A stretch of 44,611 bases of DNA from a filamentous cyanobacterium CCP3 (GTDB lineage: Bacteria; Cyanobacteriota; Cyanobacteriia; Phormidesmidales; Phormidesmidaceae), in the NCBI GenBank assembly GCA_003022385.1, contig PYGV01000014.1, positions 1 to 44,611 on the forward strand, written 5' to 3'. Numbering within the stretch: position 1 is the first letter of the stretch; the number at the start of each line of letters is the position of its first letter. Made by a program: the position numbers and the translations under genes. The notes beneath the pieces were generated by a model, which saw only the letters and a program-made list of their open reading frames with translations, did no database searches and was not told where the DNA came from. Positions 16,552 through 25,373 of this stretch are shown piece by piece.

Positions 16552-17244
16552 ATGCGTATTTTGCTGGTCGAAGATGAGCCCGACTTGGGGCGAGCGATTA
16601 AGCGCACGCTAACTCAAGAAGCCTACGTGGTGGACTGGGTGCAGTCTGGGGATGAAGCGCTGACCTATCTGGAGAGCAGCACTGTCACCTACGTGCTTGG
16701 AGTACTTGACTGGATGCTGCCAGGGCTAACGGGGCTAGAGATCTGTCGCTGGCTACGGGCACGGCAGAATGCGCTGCCGATTCTCATGCTGACCGCCAAC
16801 GATCGCATCGAAGACCGGATTGCCGGGCTCGATGCCGGGGCCGATGACTATCTGGTCAAACCCTTCAGCATGGATGAGCTGCTGGCCCGGTTGCGGGCCT
16901 TGAGACGCCGCCCCGCTGACTTCAAGCCAGCTCAGATTCACGTTGGGCCGCTGACGCTGGACTGCGATCGCAGAATTGCCCTGCTGCACAGTGATACCGC
17001 CTCCGAGCAGGCGATTGAACTGACCCAAAAAGAGTTTCAGCTCTTGCAATATTTGATGGAGCACCCCGACCAAATTCTCACCCAAGAGCAGGTGCTCAAC
17101 CAGCTGTGGGAATTTGGCGCAGAGCCCATCAGCAACGTGGTGGCGGCCCAGGTGCGGCTGCTGCGCCGTAAGCTGGGGCAGTATGGCTATGACGATATGA
17201 TTGAAACCGTCTATGGCATGGGATACCGGTTCAAAGCTGAATAG
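16552..17244 (+). CDS. rppA: RppA-like OmpR-family response regulator 2
   Basis: A 230-residue regulator. Intact receiver: E7-D8, D53 phosphorylation site, T81, K103. The winged-helix recognition helix SNVVAAQVRLLRRKL differs from regulator 1 only by Ile/Val at one position and residues past the helix, so both probably bind the same TTTCAT repeats. Its 3' end overlaps the start of its kinase gene, giving translational coupling. It stands directly after the nickel exporter, as in nrs-type clusters. Confidence 0.92.
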   Translation: MRILLVEDEPDLGRAIKRTLTQEAYVVDWVQSGDEALTYLESSTVTYVLGVLDWMLPGLTGLEICRWLRARQNALPILMLTANDRIEDRIAGLDAGADDYLVKPFSMDELLARLRALRRRPADFKPAQIHVGPLTLDCDRRIALLHSDTASEQAIELTQKEFQLLQYLMEHPDQILTQEQVLNQLWEFGAEPISNVVAAQVRLLRRKLGQYGYDDMIETVYGMGYRFKAE

Positions 17245-18583
17245 ACTGTTTCGCCGCAGCCGCTGGCAGCTCACGGGTTGGTATACCGGCGTCATGGCCG
17301 TCGTGCTGGCGATCAGTGCTTTGGGCATGTACGAGGCGATCGCCCACGCCCATCGGGTAGCCGCCGATCGCGAGCTAAAATCGGTCGCTGAAGCCGTTCA
17401 CGACAACCTAGAGAAATCTCTCACCTCTGGCGATCAGATTGAGAGCGGTTCCTCTGAACTGCTGCCGAGCCTTTGTCTAACTGGGGATCCCTGCCTGGCC
17501 CCCTTTGAGCACAGCCAGAACCACTATCACCCCGGCGACCTATACTCCGGCAATTACTATATCCGAGTGCTAGGCACTAATGGGGCATTAGTTGCGACCG
17601 CTGGTGACTACCCCCCAGGACTACCCAGCCCTGATGTTTCTGCCCTTTGGCAAAGCCTGCGCGATGGGTCGGGTCAGCCCTACCGCCAGATTATTCTGCC
17701 CCTGTATGCCCTCGATGATCAACAACTGGTGGGCCGGGTCGTGGTGGGCCGTTCGCTCAATGACTTTGCCGCCTACCTCGCCACGGTTCGCTGGAATATG
17801 GCGTTAGGTCTACCCATTGTTCTAGCGCTCACGGCGATCGCTGGGTGGTGGCTGGCGGGGGTGGCGCTAAAGCCAGTGCGAATGTCGTACCGCAACATTC
17901 AGCAGTTTACGGCAGATGCCGCCCACGAGCTGAGAACCCCGCTGGCGGCGGTTCAAGCCACCACCGAGTCGGTGATTCGGCTGCCAGACATCTCCGATGC
18001 GGAGGCGCGAGATACACTCCAGGTGGTTGCTCGCCAAAACCATCGCCTAACCCTCTTAGTCAGCGATCTGCTGCTCTTGTCGCGGCTCGATATCCAAACT
18101 GCTACCCCTGGCTTTGCCTGCTGCTTACAAGACGTGCTGAGCGATATTGAGGAAGAGATGGCGGCGCTATCTATGGCCAAGGGCATTGGCCTAGTGCTCG
18201 ATCAGCCTGCAACCCCGCCCCTGGTGGTGATTGGTCACGAAGAGCAGCTCTACCGTCTGGTGCTGAATGTGGTCAGCAATGCCCTACAGCACACCCCTGC
18301 CAACGGGAAAGTCATTCTTTGCCTTAGAGCCGTAGATAAGCACGCTCTGATTACGGTAGAAGATACCGGAGTGGGCATTCACCCCGACGATCAACCCCGA
18401 ATTTTTGATCGCTTTTACCGCATCGAAAAAGATCGGTCTCGCCAGAGCGGCGGAGCGGGTCTGGGTCTGTCGATCGCGCTGGCGATCGCCCAGGCCCACG
18501 GCGGCAGCATTCACGTCAAAAGCGCCGTCTCAAAGGGCAGCACCTTTAGTATTAAGCTACCGCTCGCGGCACCGGTTCGTTAA
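17213..18583 (+). CDS. rppB: RppB-like sensor histidine kinase 2
   Basis: A 456-residue kinase from the ATG at 17213, inside the end of rppA; an in-frame TTG at 17201 would add four residues. TM1 at about 23-45, sensor to about 195, TM2 at about 197-218. The H-box FTADAAHELRTPL has H238, with an N-box (NVVSNALQHT) and G1/G2 (DTGVGI, GGAGLGLSIA). The sensor repeats the C-x5-C pair of kinase 1 (C88, C94), followed by HSQNHYHPGD, a cluster of possible metal ligands. The 3' part is nearly identical in DNA to a kinase fragment at 21592-21836. A short CCTCTG/CAGAGG hairpin follows at 18602-18616. Confidence 0.9.
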   Translation: MAWDTGSKLNRLFRRSRWQLTGWYTGVMAVVLAISALGMYEAIAHAHRVAADRELKSVAEAVHDNLEKSLTSGDQIESGSSELLPSLCLTGDPCLAPFEHSQNHYHPGDLYSGNYYIRVLGTNGALVATAGDYPPGLPSPDVSALWQSLRDGSGQPYRQIILPLYALDDQQLVGRVVVGRSLNDFAAYLATVRWNMALGLPIVLALTAIAGWWLAGVALKPVRMSYRNIQQFTADAAHELRTPLAAVQATTESVIRLPDISDAEARDTLQVVARQNHRLTLLVSDLLLLSRLDIQTATPGFACCLQDVLSDIEEEMAALSMAKGIGLVLDQPATPPLVVIGHEEQLYRLVLNVVSNALQHTPANGKVILCLRAVDKHALITVEDTGVGIHPDDQPRIFDRFYRIEKDRSRQSGGAGLGLSIALAIAQAHGGSIHVKSAVSKGSTFSIKLPLAAPVR

Positions 18584-19212
18584 GAGAAGATGCATCGAAA
18601 CCCTCTGATACAGAGGATATGCTGACTTTCTGGGTGAATAAGGGGTGAGAGCAAAGGCCTATCGCTATCGTCGGAGTTACCCGCTTCCCTAATCCTTATT
18701 GTTGCCTCAGCCAATTATGGATGTTCCGCTGGACATCCAACATATGCTATGAGCCCGCCTGAGTCTTGCCATAGAAATTCGACGCCGATGATACATACTG
18801 CACCATCGTCTCAGAGCCGCATTTTTAGATCCCCTCTTATAAGTCTCACGCCCACATTATGATTTGCATAACCTTTTTATCATGTGTTTTATGGCGTTAA
18901 ACAGATATTGTTCTGACGGTTTTATAAATAGGTTCTTAACGTCTTGTTAATCCGTTAATTCAGCCTTTACTAGACACTCAGCTATTTTCCAAGTGGCTCT
19001 CATTTTACCGCCGCAGATTTCCTATATGTTTCTGGTATAGCTGTGGCCAGTCTAGTTAAGGCATGACCTCTCTAGAGGTTGAAACGTTTTAATGGTGGAA
19101 CGTTTTCTGATTGTCCTAATCTCGGTGACCACAGCTATACGTCGAAATTGAGAGGCTCTATGCCACCCACCGACGCTATCCAGTTTTATCCAGTGTGAGG
19201 AGATATTCCCGA
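18584..19212 (+). promoter_or_regulatory. Long porin leader region with distant inverted repeat
   Basis: There is no gene in this 630-bp stretch. It is AT-rich between 18840 and 18990, consistent with promoter DNA. GTATAGCTGTGG (19035-19046) is exactly complementary to CCACAGCTATAC (19129-19140). Between them lie a small hairpin ACCTCT/AGAGGT (about 19066-19079) and a direct repeat AACGTTTT (about 19083 and 19099). If transcribed, the 5' leader could fold into a branched structure just ahead of the porin's ribosome site. The regulatory role is inferred. Confidence 0.5.
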
Positions 19213-20679
19213 ATGACTAAACTAATGTGGCGATTTTTGCTAGCGGTACCCGCTGCCTGGGGTGTTGCTGTGGCTGTTTCTAGTACAGCTGTCGCTGCTG
19301 AGTCGGCCACCGTTCAAGTGGACAGCTTCAACCAAGACTCGATTCAACTGGCTCAGATCACCAGCGTGTCGGATCTGACCGATGTGCTGCCCTCCGACTG
19401 GGCCTTCCAGGCGCTGCAAAGCCTGGTGGAGAATTACGGTTGTATTCAGGGTTACCCTGACCGCACCTTCCGTGGTCAACGCAGCCTCACGCGCTTCGAG
19501 TTCGCTGCTGGTCTGAACTCCTGCTTGGATGTCATTGCCACCTTAATCGCTCAGTCGGGCATCAACCCCGACGATCTAGCTACCATCCGTCGCCTGCAAG
19601 AAGAGTTCCAGGCTGAACTGGCTACCCTGCGTGGTCGCGTCGATGCTCTCGAAGCTGAAACCGCTGCCCTGCGCGCTCAGCAATTCTCCACCACCACCAA
19701 GCTGCGGGGGCAAGCTGACTTTCATTTGGTTACCCCTTTTGACGGCATTACCGGTGAAGCAAACACCAGCGTTGCCAACCGCGCTCGCTTAAACTTCGAC
19801 TCCAGCTTCACTGGCGACGATCGCTTGCGTATTCGCCTGCAGGCTGGTGATGGTAACGCCATTTCCCCAGGTGTGCTCGGTGGCTTGGCCAACGCTCGGG
19901 GTAGCGACTACAACGTAACCGTTGACGACTTCTACTACCGATTCCCCGTTGGTAACCGCATCACTCTAACTGCTTCTGCCCGTGGTCTTCAGGGCGACGA
20001 CTGGGTCACCGACACCATCGTTCCTTTTGATGGCCCCTCTGTCGCCCAATATGGAGAACCAGCTTTTTATACCAGCGGCGGCAGTAGCTCCAACGGTGCT
20101 GGTGTTGGTATCAGCATCGCCCTGACTGACAGCATCGTTTTTGATGCTGGTTACACGGCTGGCAACGGATCAGCCACTAATCCCCAGGCTACCAGTCCTG
20201 CGGTTGGTATCTTTGCTGCTGCCAACCAGAGCTACATTGCTCAGCTTAGCTTCCTGAGCGATGGTTTTCTAGATGCTGGTATTGCCTACCTACACAACGA
20301 CCGGTCTATCACCTTCCAAGGTGGTCTACCCGGTGGTACTGACACCTATGCTGGTCTGTTGAACCTTGACTTTGGTAGATTCTTCATCGCTGGCCATGGT
20401 GCGTATCAAACCTACAACGGCGGCAACGACTTTAGCTGGACCGCTGGTCTTGGCATCAACGATTTCCTGGCTGAGGGTGCTCAGCTAGGCGTTTACGGTG
20501 GTCAGCTACCCCAGGTGCGTGGTACCACCAACAACCCCACTCTTATTGAAGGTTACTACGAGGTGCCCTTTAACGAATTCCTAACTATCACTCCTGCCCT
20601 CATCTATGGGGATACCAACCTGGGTGGTACCGATGAAACTGGTTTCTGGGGTGTCCTGCGCGCCACCTTCCGGTTCTAA
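19213..20679 (+). CDS. SLH-domain outer-membrane porin (cyanobacterial OprB-like / iron-uptake porin family)
   Basis: A 488-residue precursor. The ATG at 19213 is chosen over a GTG at 19195 because the GTG region contains the Shine-Dalgarno (AGGAG, 19198-19202). It has a signal peptide (about 1-28, ending AVAAES), one SLH-like domain that binds cell-wall polymer (about 48-105, DVLPSDWAFQALQSL to RFEFAAGLNSCLD), and a coiled coil (about 118-155). A beta-barrel with alternating aromatic strands follows, ending in Phe (ATFRF), as expected for outer-membrane assembly. Codon use is more uniform than in its neighbours, typical of high expression. It carries solutes or ions across the outer membrane; its position in the island suggests altered metal permeability, which is inference. 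Confidence 0.9.
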   Translation: MTKLMWRFLLAVPAAWGVAVAVSSTAVAAESATVQVDSFNQDSIQLAQITSVSDLTDVLPSDWAFQALQSLVENYGCIQGYPDRTFRGQRSLTRFEFAAGLNSCLDVIATLIAQSGINPDDLATIRRLQEEFQAELATLRGRVDALEAETAALRAQQFSTTTKLRGQADFHLVTPFDGITGEANTSVANRARLNFDSSFTGDDRLRIRLQAGDGNAISPGVLGGLANARGSDYNVTVDDFYYRFPVGNRITLTASARGLQGDDWVTDTIVPFDGPSVAQYGEPAFYTSGGSSSNGAGVGISIALTDSIVFDAGYTAGNGSATNPQATSPAVGIFAAANQSYIAQLSFLSDGFLDAGIAYLHNDRSITFQGGLPGGTDTYAGLLNLDFGRFFIAGHGAYQTYNGGNDFSWTAGLGINDFLAEGAQLGVYGGQLPQVRGTTNNPTLIEGYYEVPFNEFLTITPALIYGDTNLGGTDETGFWGVLRATFRF

Positions 20680-20722
20680 GTTGAGAGGCTAGCGATTTTC
20701 GCTACCTAGGTTTGCCAAGTAC

Positions 20723-20755
20723 AAAAAAGCCTTGCCTCTATGGCAAGGCTTTTTT
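20723..20755 (+). terminator. Intrinsic terminator after the porin gene
   Basis: GCCTTGCC and GGCAAGGC form a strong stem around a short loop, flanked by A and T runs (20723-20755). A classic terminator 43 bp after the stop. Confidence 0.9.
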
Positions 20756-20939
20756 GTTGAAATTAGACCTCTCCCTAAGCTCCGCTCCAGATGCCCTCCA
20801 GCAGCCATTGCTTGTCTAAATCCATCGCTCGATCACTCAACGACCTAAGCCGTGCCCAGCGCTCACCCATGGGTGCCGTAGACAGCATGGAGATTCATTA
20901 TGACTTCTCAAATTACAGTCGCTTCACCAGCATTGAGTG

Positions 20940-21550
20940 GGCCGATCACCGAGAGTGAACTAACGACCATGGCCACCACCCCAATTACCGGATGCAGCAG
21001 ACCTAAAGCCGCTATGGGAATCGTTAACAGACTGTAAATAGATGCTCAAAACGGGTTCTGCACGGTATTCACCTTGGAGAGTTCCTCCTGCACCAGGGTG
21101 ACATCGGCGGCCTGAATGGCCACATCAGCCCCAGCCCCGATGGCAATGCCCACAGCTGCCTGAGTTAGTGCCGGGGCGTAGTTAATGTTGTCACCATAAT
21201 GGCCACCTTGCCGTGTTTGCGTTGTAGGTGCCTGATGGCGTCCACTTTGTCGCCCGCGACCATCATTGGCTGAGTGCCTTGGGCTTTGAGGGTAGCAATG
21301 GCTGCTTTAGAATCGGCCTTGACAGTATCCGAAATGGCGATCACCCTAGCGGCTTGGTTGCCAATGGCCACGGCGGTTTTGCCCTAGGCATTCAGTTCCG
21401 CTAGGGCTGCTTCCAGGGATTGAGAAGAGATCCCGGCCTCCTGCAGTAGGCGGCGACTGCCGACACGTGCCGGTTCACCCTTTACCTGTCCCTGCACCCC
21501 TCGGGCGGTGAGCGCCTGAACTAAATGACGGTGAAAATCTCTATCCCTTC
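20940..21550 (-). pseudogene. Decayed copper P-type ATPase (CopA/CtpA-like), C-terminal half
   Basis: Read on the minus strand, the P- and N-domain remains are VAIGNQAARVIAISDTVKAD, then [26 protein letters not shown], then [20 protein letters not shown] and the final TM segment LLTIPIAALGLLHPVIGVVA. Lesions: an in-frame TAG at 21384-21386, a frameshift near 21190 just before the GDNIN motif, a deletion after SKVNTVQNP, and a TGA where a Trp is expected in the family. The N-terminal half with the CPC and DKTGT motifs is absent. The decay is recent enough that the sequence is still easily read. Confidence 0.85.
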
Positions 21551-21591
21551 GGCTCGGGCTCCTTAGACGATGGATGGCCCGGCCCAGGGAT

Positions 21592-21836
21592 GGCCTTAGG
21601 GTTACCCTGGCTCTGGCCCTGATTGCGGCGGTGGGGGCGTGGGTGGTGAGGGTGGCGCTGGAGCCGGTGCAAATACCGTACCGCATCGAGAAAGATCGAT
21701 TACTCCAGAGCGGTGGAGCGGGTCTGGGGCTGTCGATCGCGCTGGCGATCGCCCAGGCCCATGGCGGCAGCATTCACGTCAAAAGTGCCGTCTCCAAGGG
21801 CAGCACCTTTACCATTAAGCTCCCCCTCGCCAGTTC
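21592..21836 (+). pseudogene. Internally deleted RppB-like histidine kinase fragment
   Basis: It encodes a TM2-like segment (LALALIAAVGAWVVRVALEPVQIPYR) joined directly to the end of the ATPase domain (RIEKDRLLQSGGAGLGLSIA onward). In kinase 2 (17213-18583) these segments are about 180 residues apart. The junction falls at TACCGCA, a 7-bp sequence present at both ends of the missing part in kinase 2, so a microhomology deletion explains it. The retained 3' part is nearly identical to kinase 2 in DNA. The open frame runs on into the 3' end of the CopB gene but no function is expected. Confidence 0.85.
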
Positions 21837-21846
21837 AGGCACACCC

Positions 21847-23883
21847 CTAGGCCAGCTTCGCCCGTCGCAGCAGCACCGCGTTAATCGCCACAATCACAGT
21901 CGAAAGGCTCATCAGTAGGGCACCCACCGCTGGGGACAGCAAAATTCCCCAGGTTGCCAGTACCCCCGCCGCTAGGGGAATGGCAAAGATGTTGTAGCCC
22001 GTAGCCCAGAACAAGTTTTGGATCATCTTGCGGTAGGTCTTTTTGGCCAAGACCAGCGCCTTGACGGCATCGAGCGGATCGTCTTCGATCAGTACTAGGT
22101 CAGCCGACTCGATCGCCACGTTTGTTCCGGCCCCAATGGCTAGCCCCATCGTGGCCTCCAGTAACGCTGCGGCATCGTTGACGCCGTCGCCAACGAAGGC
22201 GGTGGGGGCTTCTTTTTTCAGTTCCTTAATGCGGTTGACTTTGTCTTCTGGCAGTACGCGGGCGTAGTAGCGATCGATGCCCAAATCCTCAGCCACCGCA
22301 CGGGCTACCGCCTCGGCGTCGCCGGTAATCATCACCGCCTGAATGCCCATCTGGTGCAGGCGATCGATAGTAGTGCGGGCGCTGTCGCGCACCCGGTCAG
22401 CCATCGAAATCACCGCGATCGCCCGATCGAGCGCCATCAGCACCACCGCACTTTCGCCCCGCTCATCAGCCCGATCGAGCGCTGCTTGCAGGGGCTCTGG
22501 CCAAGCCAGGTTTTGCTCCTGTACCCATTCTGGCCGACCCACTCGGTAGGTCTGCCCATTGACCTGACCTTCCACGCCGCGTCCGGTGATGGTTTGGAAG
22601 TCGTTCATGGGGGGCACGTCAAGCTGACGCTGGTGGGCCGAGTCAACAATGGCCTTGGCCAGGGGATGTTCAGAGGGATTTTCGAGGGCAGCGGCGATCG
22701 CTAGGGCCTCATCTTCTAACATGCCGTCTACCGCGATCTGCTGCACGCCAAACTTACCCTGGGTCAGGGTTCCGGTCTTGTCAAAGGCCATGATTTTGAT
22801 ATCTTTGGCCCGCTCCATCGAGTCGCGGTTGCGCACCAAAATTCCATTGCGGGCGGCTAGCCCGGTCGAGTTGGCAATCACCAGAGGAATGGCCAGGCCC
22901 AGGGCGTGGGGGCAGGTAATGACCAGCACCGTTACCGCTCGGTTAATGGCAAACACCAGGTCGCTCAGGGTGAGCCAGACAATAAAGGTCAGGGTGCCCG
23001 CTGCGATCGCAATCAGGGTGAGCCAGTAGGCCACCTTGTCAGCCAACACCTGATAGCGGCTGCGCGACGACTGCGCTTCTTCCACTAGCCGCATAATCTG
23101 GCTAATCGCCGTGTCTTCACCCACCCGTGTGACCTTGACCTGCACAGAGCCATCAGTGTTGATGGAGCCTGCTACCACCTCATCGCCCACCTGTTTGTGT
23201 ACCGGCTTAGACTCGCCGGTCAAAAACGACTCATTGACGCTGGTGCTGCCCTCAATGATTTCCCCATCGTTGGGAATCTGCTCGCCAGGGCGAATCAGAA
23301 TGATGTCGCCTACCTGAATGTCGCTGGCGGGAACGTCATCGATCTGGCCGTTGCGCATGCGGTGGGCTGCACTGGGTACTAAGGTCGAGAGTTCTTCTAG
23401 AGCCTTACTGGCCCCCTGCACTGAGGCCATTTCAATCCAGTGGCCCAGCAGCATAATCACAATCAGCGTGGCCAGTTCCCAATAAAAGGGCATACCGTCT
23501 AGCCCCAGGGAAACCGCCAGGCTGTAGACAAAGGCCACCGTAATCGCCAGGGCAATCAGCGTCATCATGCCAATTTGGCTTGTCAGTTCGTGCCATGCCC
23601 CCAGCAAAAAGGGCCAGCCCCCATAGAAGTAGAGGGCAATGCCAAGGACTGGGTTAATCCAGGTTGAGCCGGGAAAGGCGATCGCCTCGTAGCCTAGCCA
23701 GCCCTGCAATTGCGGCGAGAAGTAGAGAATTGGCAGGGTTAGCAGCAGGGAGACCCAAAACCTCTTTTTGAACATCCCAGGGCTGTGCCCCGCATGTTTG
23801 TCGTGGCTAGAAACAGCACCATGCTCTGAAGTGCCATGATGCATTCCAGAGTGATCATGCTGTGTCGCGTGGTCGTGGTTCAT
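21847..23883 (-). CDS. copB: CopB-type (P1B-3) copper-translocating ATPase
   Basis: A 678-residue inner-membrane P-type ATPase. It has a His/Met-rich N-terminus (residues 1-37, many HD/HH/GH) in place of CxxC domains, the actuator motif TGES (222-225), the TM6 metal motif CPH (324-326) that marks the P1B-3 subgroup, the phosphorylation motif DKTGT (368-372), a GDGVND hinge, and the C-terminal TM motif MSLSTVIVAINA. It pumps Cu(I/II) out of the cytoplasm. Operator box 5 lies 116 bp upstream. The gene is intact beside the remains of a second, different Cu-ATPase (20940-21550). Zn or Ag as alternative substrates are less likely given the CPH motif. Confidence 0.92.
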   Translation of the reverse strand: MNHDHATQHDHSGMHHGTSEHGAVSSHDKHAGHSPGMFKKRFWVSLLLTLPILYFSPQLQGWLGYEAIAFPGSTWINPVLGIALYFYGGWPFLLGAWHELTSQIGMMTLIALAITVAFVYSLAVSLGLDGMPFYWELATLIVIMLLGHWIEMASVQGASKALEELSTLVPSAAHRMRNGQIDDVPASDIQVGDIILIRPGEQIPNDGEIIEGSTSVNESFLTGESKPVHKQVGDEVVAGSINTDGSVQVKVTRVGEDTAISQIMRLVEEAQSSRSRYQVLADKVAYWLTLIAIAAGTLTFIVWLTLSDLVFAINRAVTVLVITCPHALGLAIPLVIANSTGLAARNGILVRNRDSMERAKDIKIMAFDKTGTLTQGKFGVQQIAVDGMLEDEALAIAAALENPSEHPLAKAIVDSAHQRQLDVPPMNDFQTITGRGVEGQVNGQTYRVGRPEWVQEQNLAWPEPLQAALDRADERGESAVVLMALDRAIAVISMADRVRDSARTTIDRLHQMGIQAVMITGDAEAVARAVAEDLGIDRYYARVLPEDKVNRIKELKKEAPTAFVGDGVNDAAALLEATMGLAIGAGTNVAIESADLVLIEDDPLDAVKALVLAKKTYRKMIQNLFWATGYNIFAIPLAAGVLATWGILLSPAVGALLMSLSTVIVAINAVLLRRAKLA

Positions 23884-23998
23884 GGTTGCGCCCTTATTGA
23901 CTGACGTGAGTACCAGGGGATCTGTCTGTAGGTCTTTTTCCTGAGTGACCAGGAGAACCCAACGCCAAGATACTTACGAACAGATTTACGAGAGAAGT

Positions 23999-24015
23999 AT
24001 GAAATCAGGATGAAA
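23999..24015 (-). promoter_or_regulatory. Direct-repeat operator box 5, upstream of copB
   Basis: Plus strand ATGAAATCAGGATGAAA, so TTTCAT-N5-TTTCAT reading toward copB. Exact copy with an 11-bp period. The rest of 23884-24139 holds no gene. Confidence 0.78.
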
Positions 24016-24139
24016 TCACTCCCGAGCAGCAACACATCTTATTTTCATCCAGCCTAGAGGTTATTTCTATGCAACTAAGATTGAAGTCTAAATTTTGGCT
24101 GTAGAAAAATTCAGATACTGAACTGAGCTTGGTATGTGA

Positions 24140-24628
24140 TTATCTATTCTCAAGCTCCTCAATTAGTGCCTTCATCTCATCAATCTCTCTAACCTGGGAC
24201 TCAATAATCTCTCCGGCAAGCTCTTGAACACGCGGATCTGAGAGATTAGCCCGCTCACTCGTTAAAATTGCAATTGAGTGGTGCGGAATCATCGCCTTCA
24301 TCCAGGCGATATCCCCAACAGTGGTCTGGCTACGAACAAGCCATAGCGACAGGGCAAATACTATAATGCTGCCCACAAAGATACTTGTGTTTACTTTTCG
24401 GTTGCCATACATATTTAGCATAAAGCCAAGCATGATACCAGCCATGACTGCTCCCATGATTAGAGCCATATAGACTCGCGTCTCACTGAAGTAAATGTGA
24501 TCTAGCCGGTAAACATTCAAGTACATCAGAAAGAACATTGCAACGGTCGATGTTGCCACCATTGCGGCAAATCTTCCATACTTTCCCATAAACATTGTTT
24601 CGTTTTTCATCGCTTTTTGAGTAGACAT
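24140..24628 (-). CDS. Membrane-anchored DUF305 protein
   Basis: A 162-residue protein. About three TM helices (roughly 20-38, 50-71 and 81-98) are followed by a helical DUF305 domain with the diagnostic WMKAMIPHHSIAILTSE (HH pair) and a closing helix SQVREIDEMKALIEELE. DUF305 proteins are His/Met-rich and include the periplasmic copper binder CopM of Synechocystis. It is the first gene downstream of the Cys-rich protein on the same strand, and an AAGGAG about 10 nt upstream supports the ATG. A periplasm-facing copper-binding role is likely. Confidence 0.8.
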   Translation of the reverse strand: MSTQKAMKNETMFMGKYGRFAAMVATSTVAMFFLMYLNVYRLDHIYFSETRVYMALIMGAVMAGIMLGFMLNMYGNRKVNTSIFVGSIIVFALSLWLVRSQTTVGDIAWMKAMIPHHSIAILTSERANLSDPRVQELAGEIIESQVREIDEMKALIEELENR

Positions 24629-24785
24629 GTCGTTTAATACTCCTTATTAGATGCGCCTAATGAGCCTTATGATTGGGGTTTGAAGTGTTGATGAGATAGG
24701 CTTAATTGCTTGTCCTAAACTCTAATCTTGGCTATCAACTCCAGCAAGCTCAACGGAGCATTCTATCTGTGCGATAGCCATCAAA

Positions 24786-24804
24786 GCCAGTAAAAATTAC
24801 TGGC
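24786..24804 (-). terminator. Hairpin downstream of the Cys-rich copper protein gene
   Basis: GCCAGTAA and TTACTGGC form a perfect 8-bp stem with a 3-nt loop, 43 bp beyond the gene end. On the minus strand only TTT follows, so this is a weak terminator or an attenuating hairpin. Confidence 0.5.
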
Positions 24805-24847
24805 GATAGTCAGGATTTCAATACTTAGAATGCAGCAAAAACTGTGG

Positions 24848-25198
24848 TTATTTCGTTGCTACGGCTGTATTGGCAATCCGACGGTAAGTATTAGCTGCGG
24901 TACGACAAGCCTGAGCGCACTTTTGACAGTGCTCCATGTCGTGTTTCTCACACTCAGTTGCACAAGCTTCACAAATCTCGGCACAGGCATTCGCTAAGGG
25001 GGCAATGAAGTAGGAACCCCGTACCATAAAGGTTGCTAGCGTGCGACAGCTATCACCAGTATCCAGGCACATCCGAGCACACTTCACCATTTCTGCCTGT
25101 CCCATACAGGCTTCAGCACAGTGCTCACATTCCACTACACAAGCCATGGCTTCATCGAAGCTAGATTGATATTTTTCGTGATTGAGAAGCATGATCAT
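24848..25198 (-). CDS. Four-helix-bundle Cys-rich copper-storage-like protein (DUF326 / Csp family)
   Basis: A 116-residue protein with 14 cysteines in CxxxC, CxxC and related spacings (residues 20, 24, 27, 31, 40, 44, 51, 72, 76, 79, 83, 91, 94, 98), lining what should be a four-helix bundle. Csp1/Csp3-type proteins bind many Cu(I) ions inside such a bundle. There is no signal peptide, so it is cytosolic, as Csp3 is. An ATG two codons later (25192) is an alternative start. The upstream DNA carries operator box 6. Its role would be to buffer Cu(I) in the cytoplasm. Confidence 0.88.
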   Translation of the reverse strand: MIMLLNHEKYQSSFDEAMACVVECEHCAEACMGQAEMVKCARMCLDTGDSCRTLATFMVRGSYFIAPLANACAEICEACATECEKHDMEHCQKCAQACRTAANTYRRIANTAVATK

Positions 25199-25301
25199 TC
25201 TCCATTAATTTCTATTTGACAATAGAAATTTAGATTAGAATTCCTTCATTTACACCTCTCCAGGGTATGAAGATCAATTTCTTACTGATTGAATAGGGTG
25301 A

Positions 25302-25318
25302 TTTCATCCTGATTTCAT
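25302..25318 (+). promoter_or_regulatory. Direct-repeat operator box 6, upstream of the Cys-rich protein
   Basis: TTTCAT-CCTGA-TTTCAT, exact, 11-bp period. It lies inside a roughly 95-bp block (about 25238-25332) that is largely repeated at 28058-28152. Confidence 0.78.
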
Positions 25319-25373
25319 AAGTTGATGGTACTGTGCTCTGCCTCTAAATCGGTTGAAATACTATGACAAGCAC

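Noticed and set aside
19035-19140. Inverted repeats around the porin leader as a miniature transposon
   Set aside because: No target-site duplication and no second copy in the window.
20900-21037. A 45-codon plus-strand frame (start MTSQITVASP)
   Set aside because: It lies antisense to the clear ATPase C-terminal remnant and has no features of its own.
24042-24047. Single TTTCAT near copB and others at 35652 and 36242
   Set aside because: No partner hexamer 11 bp away in either direction, so they do not match the operator.
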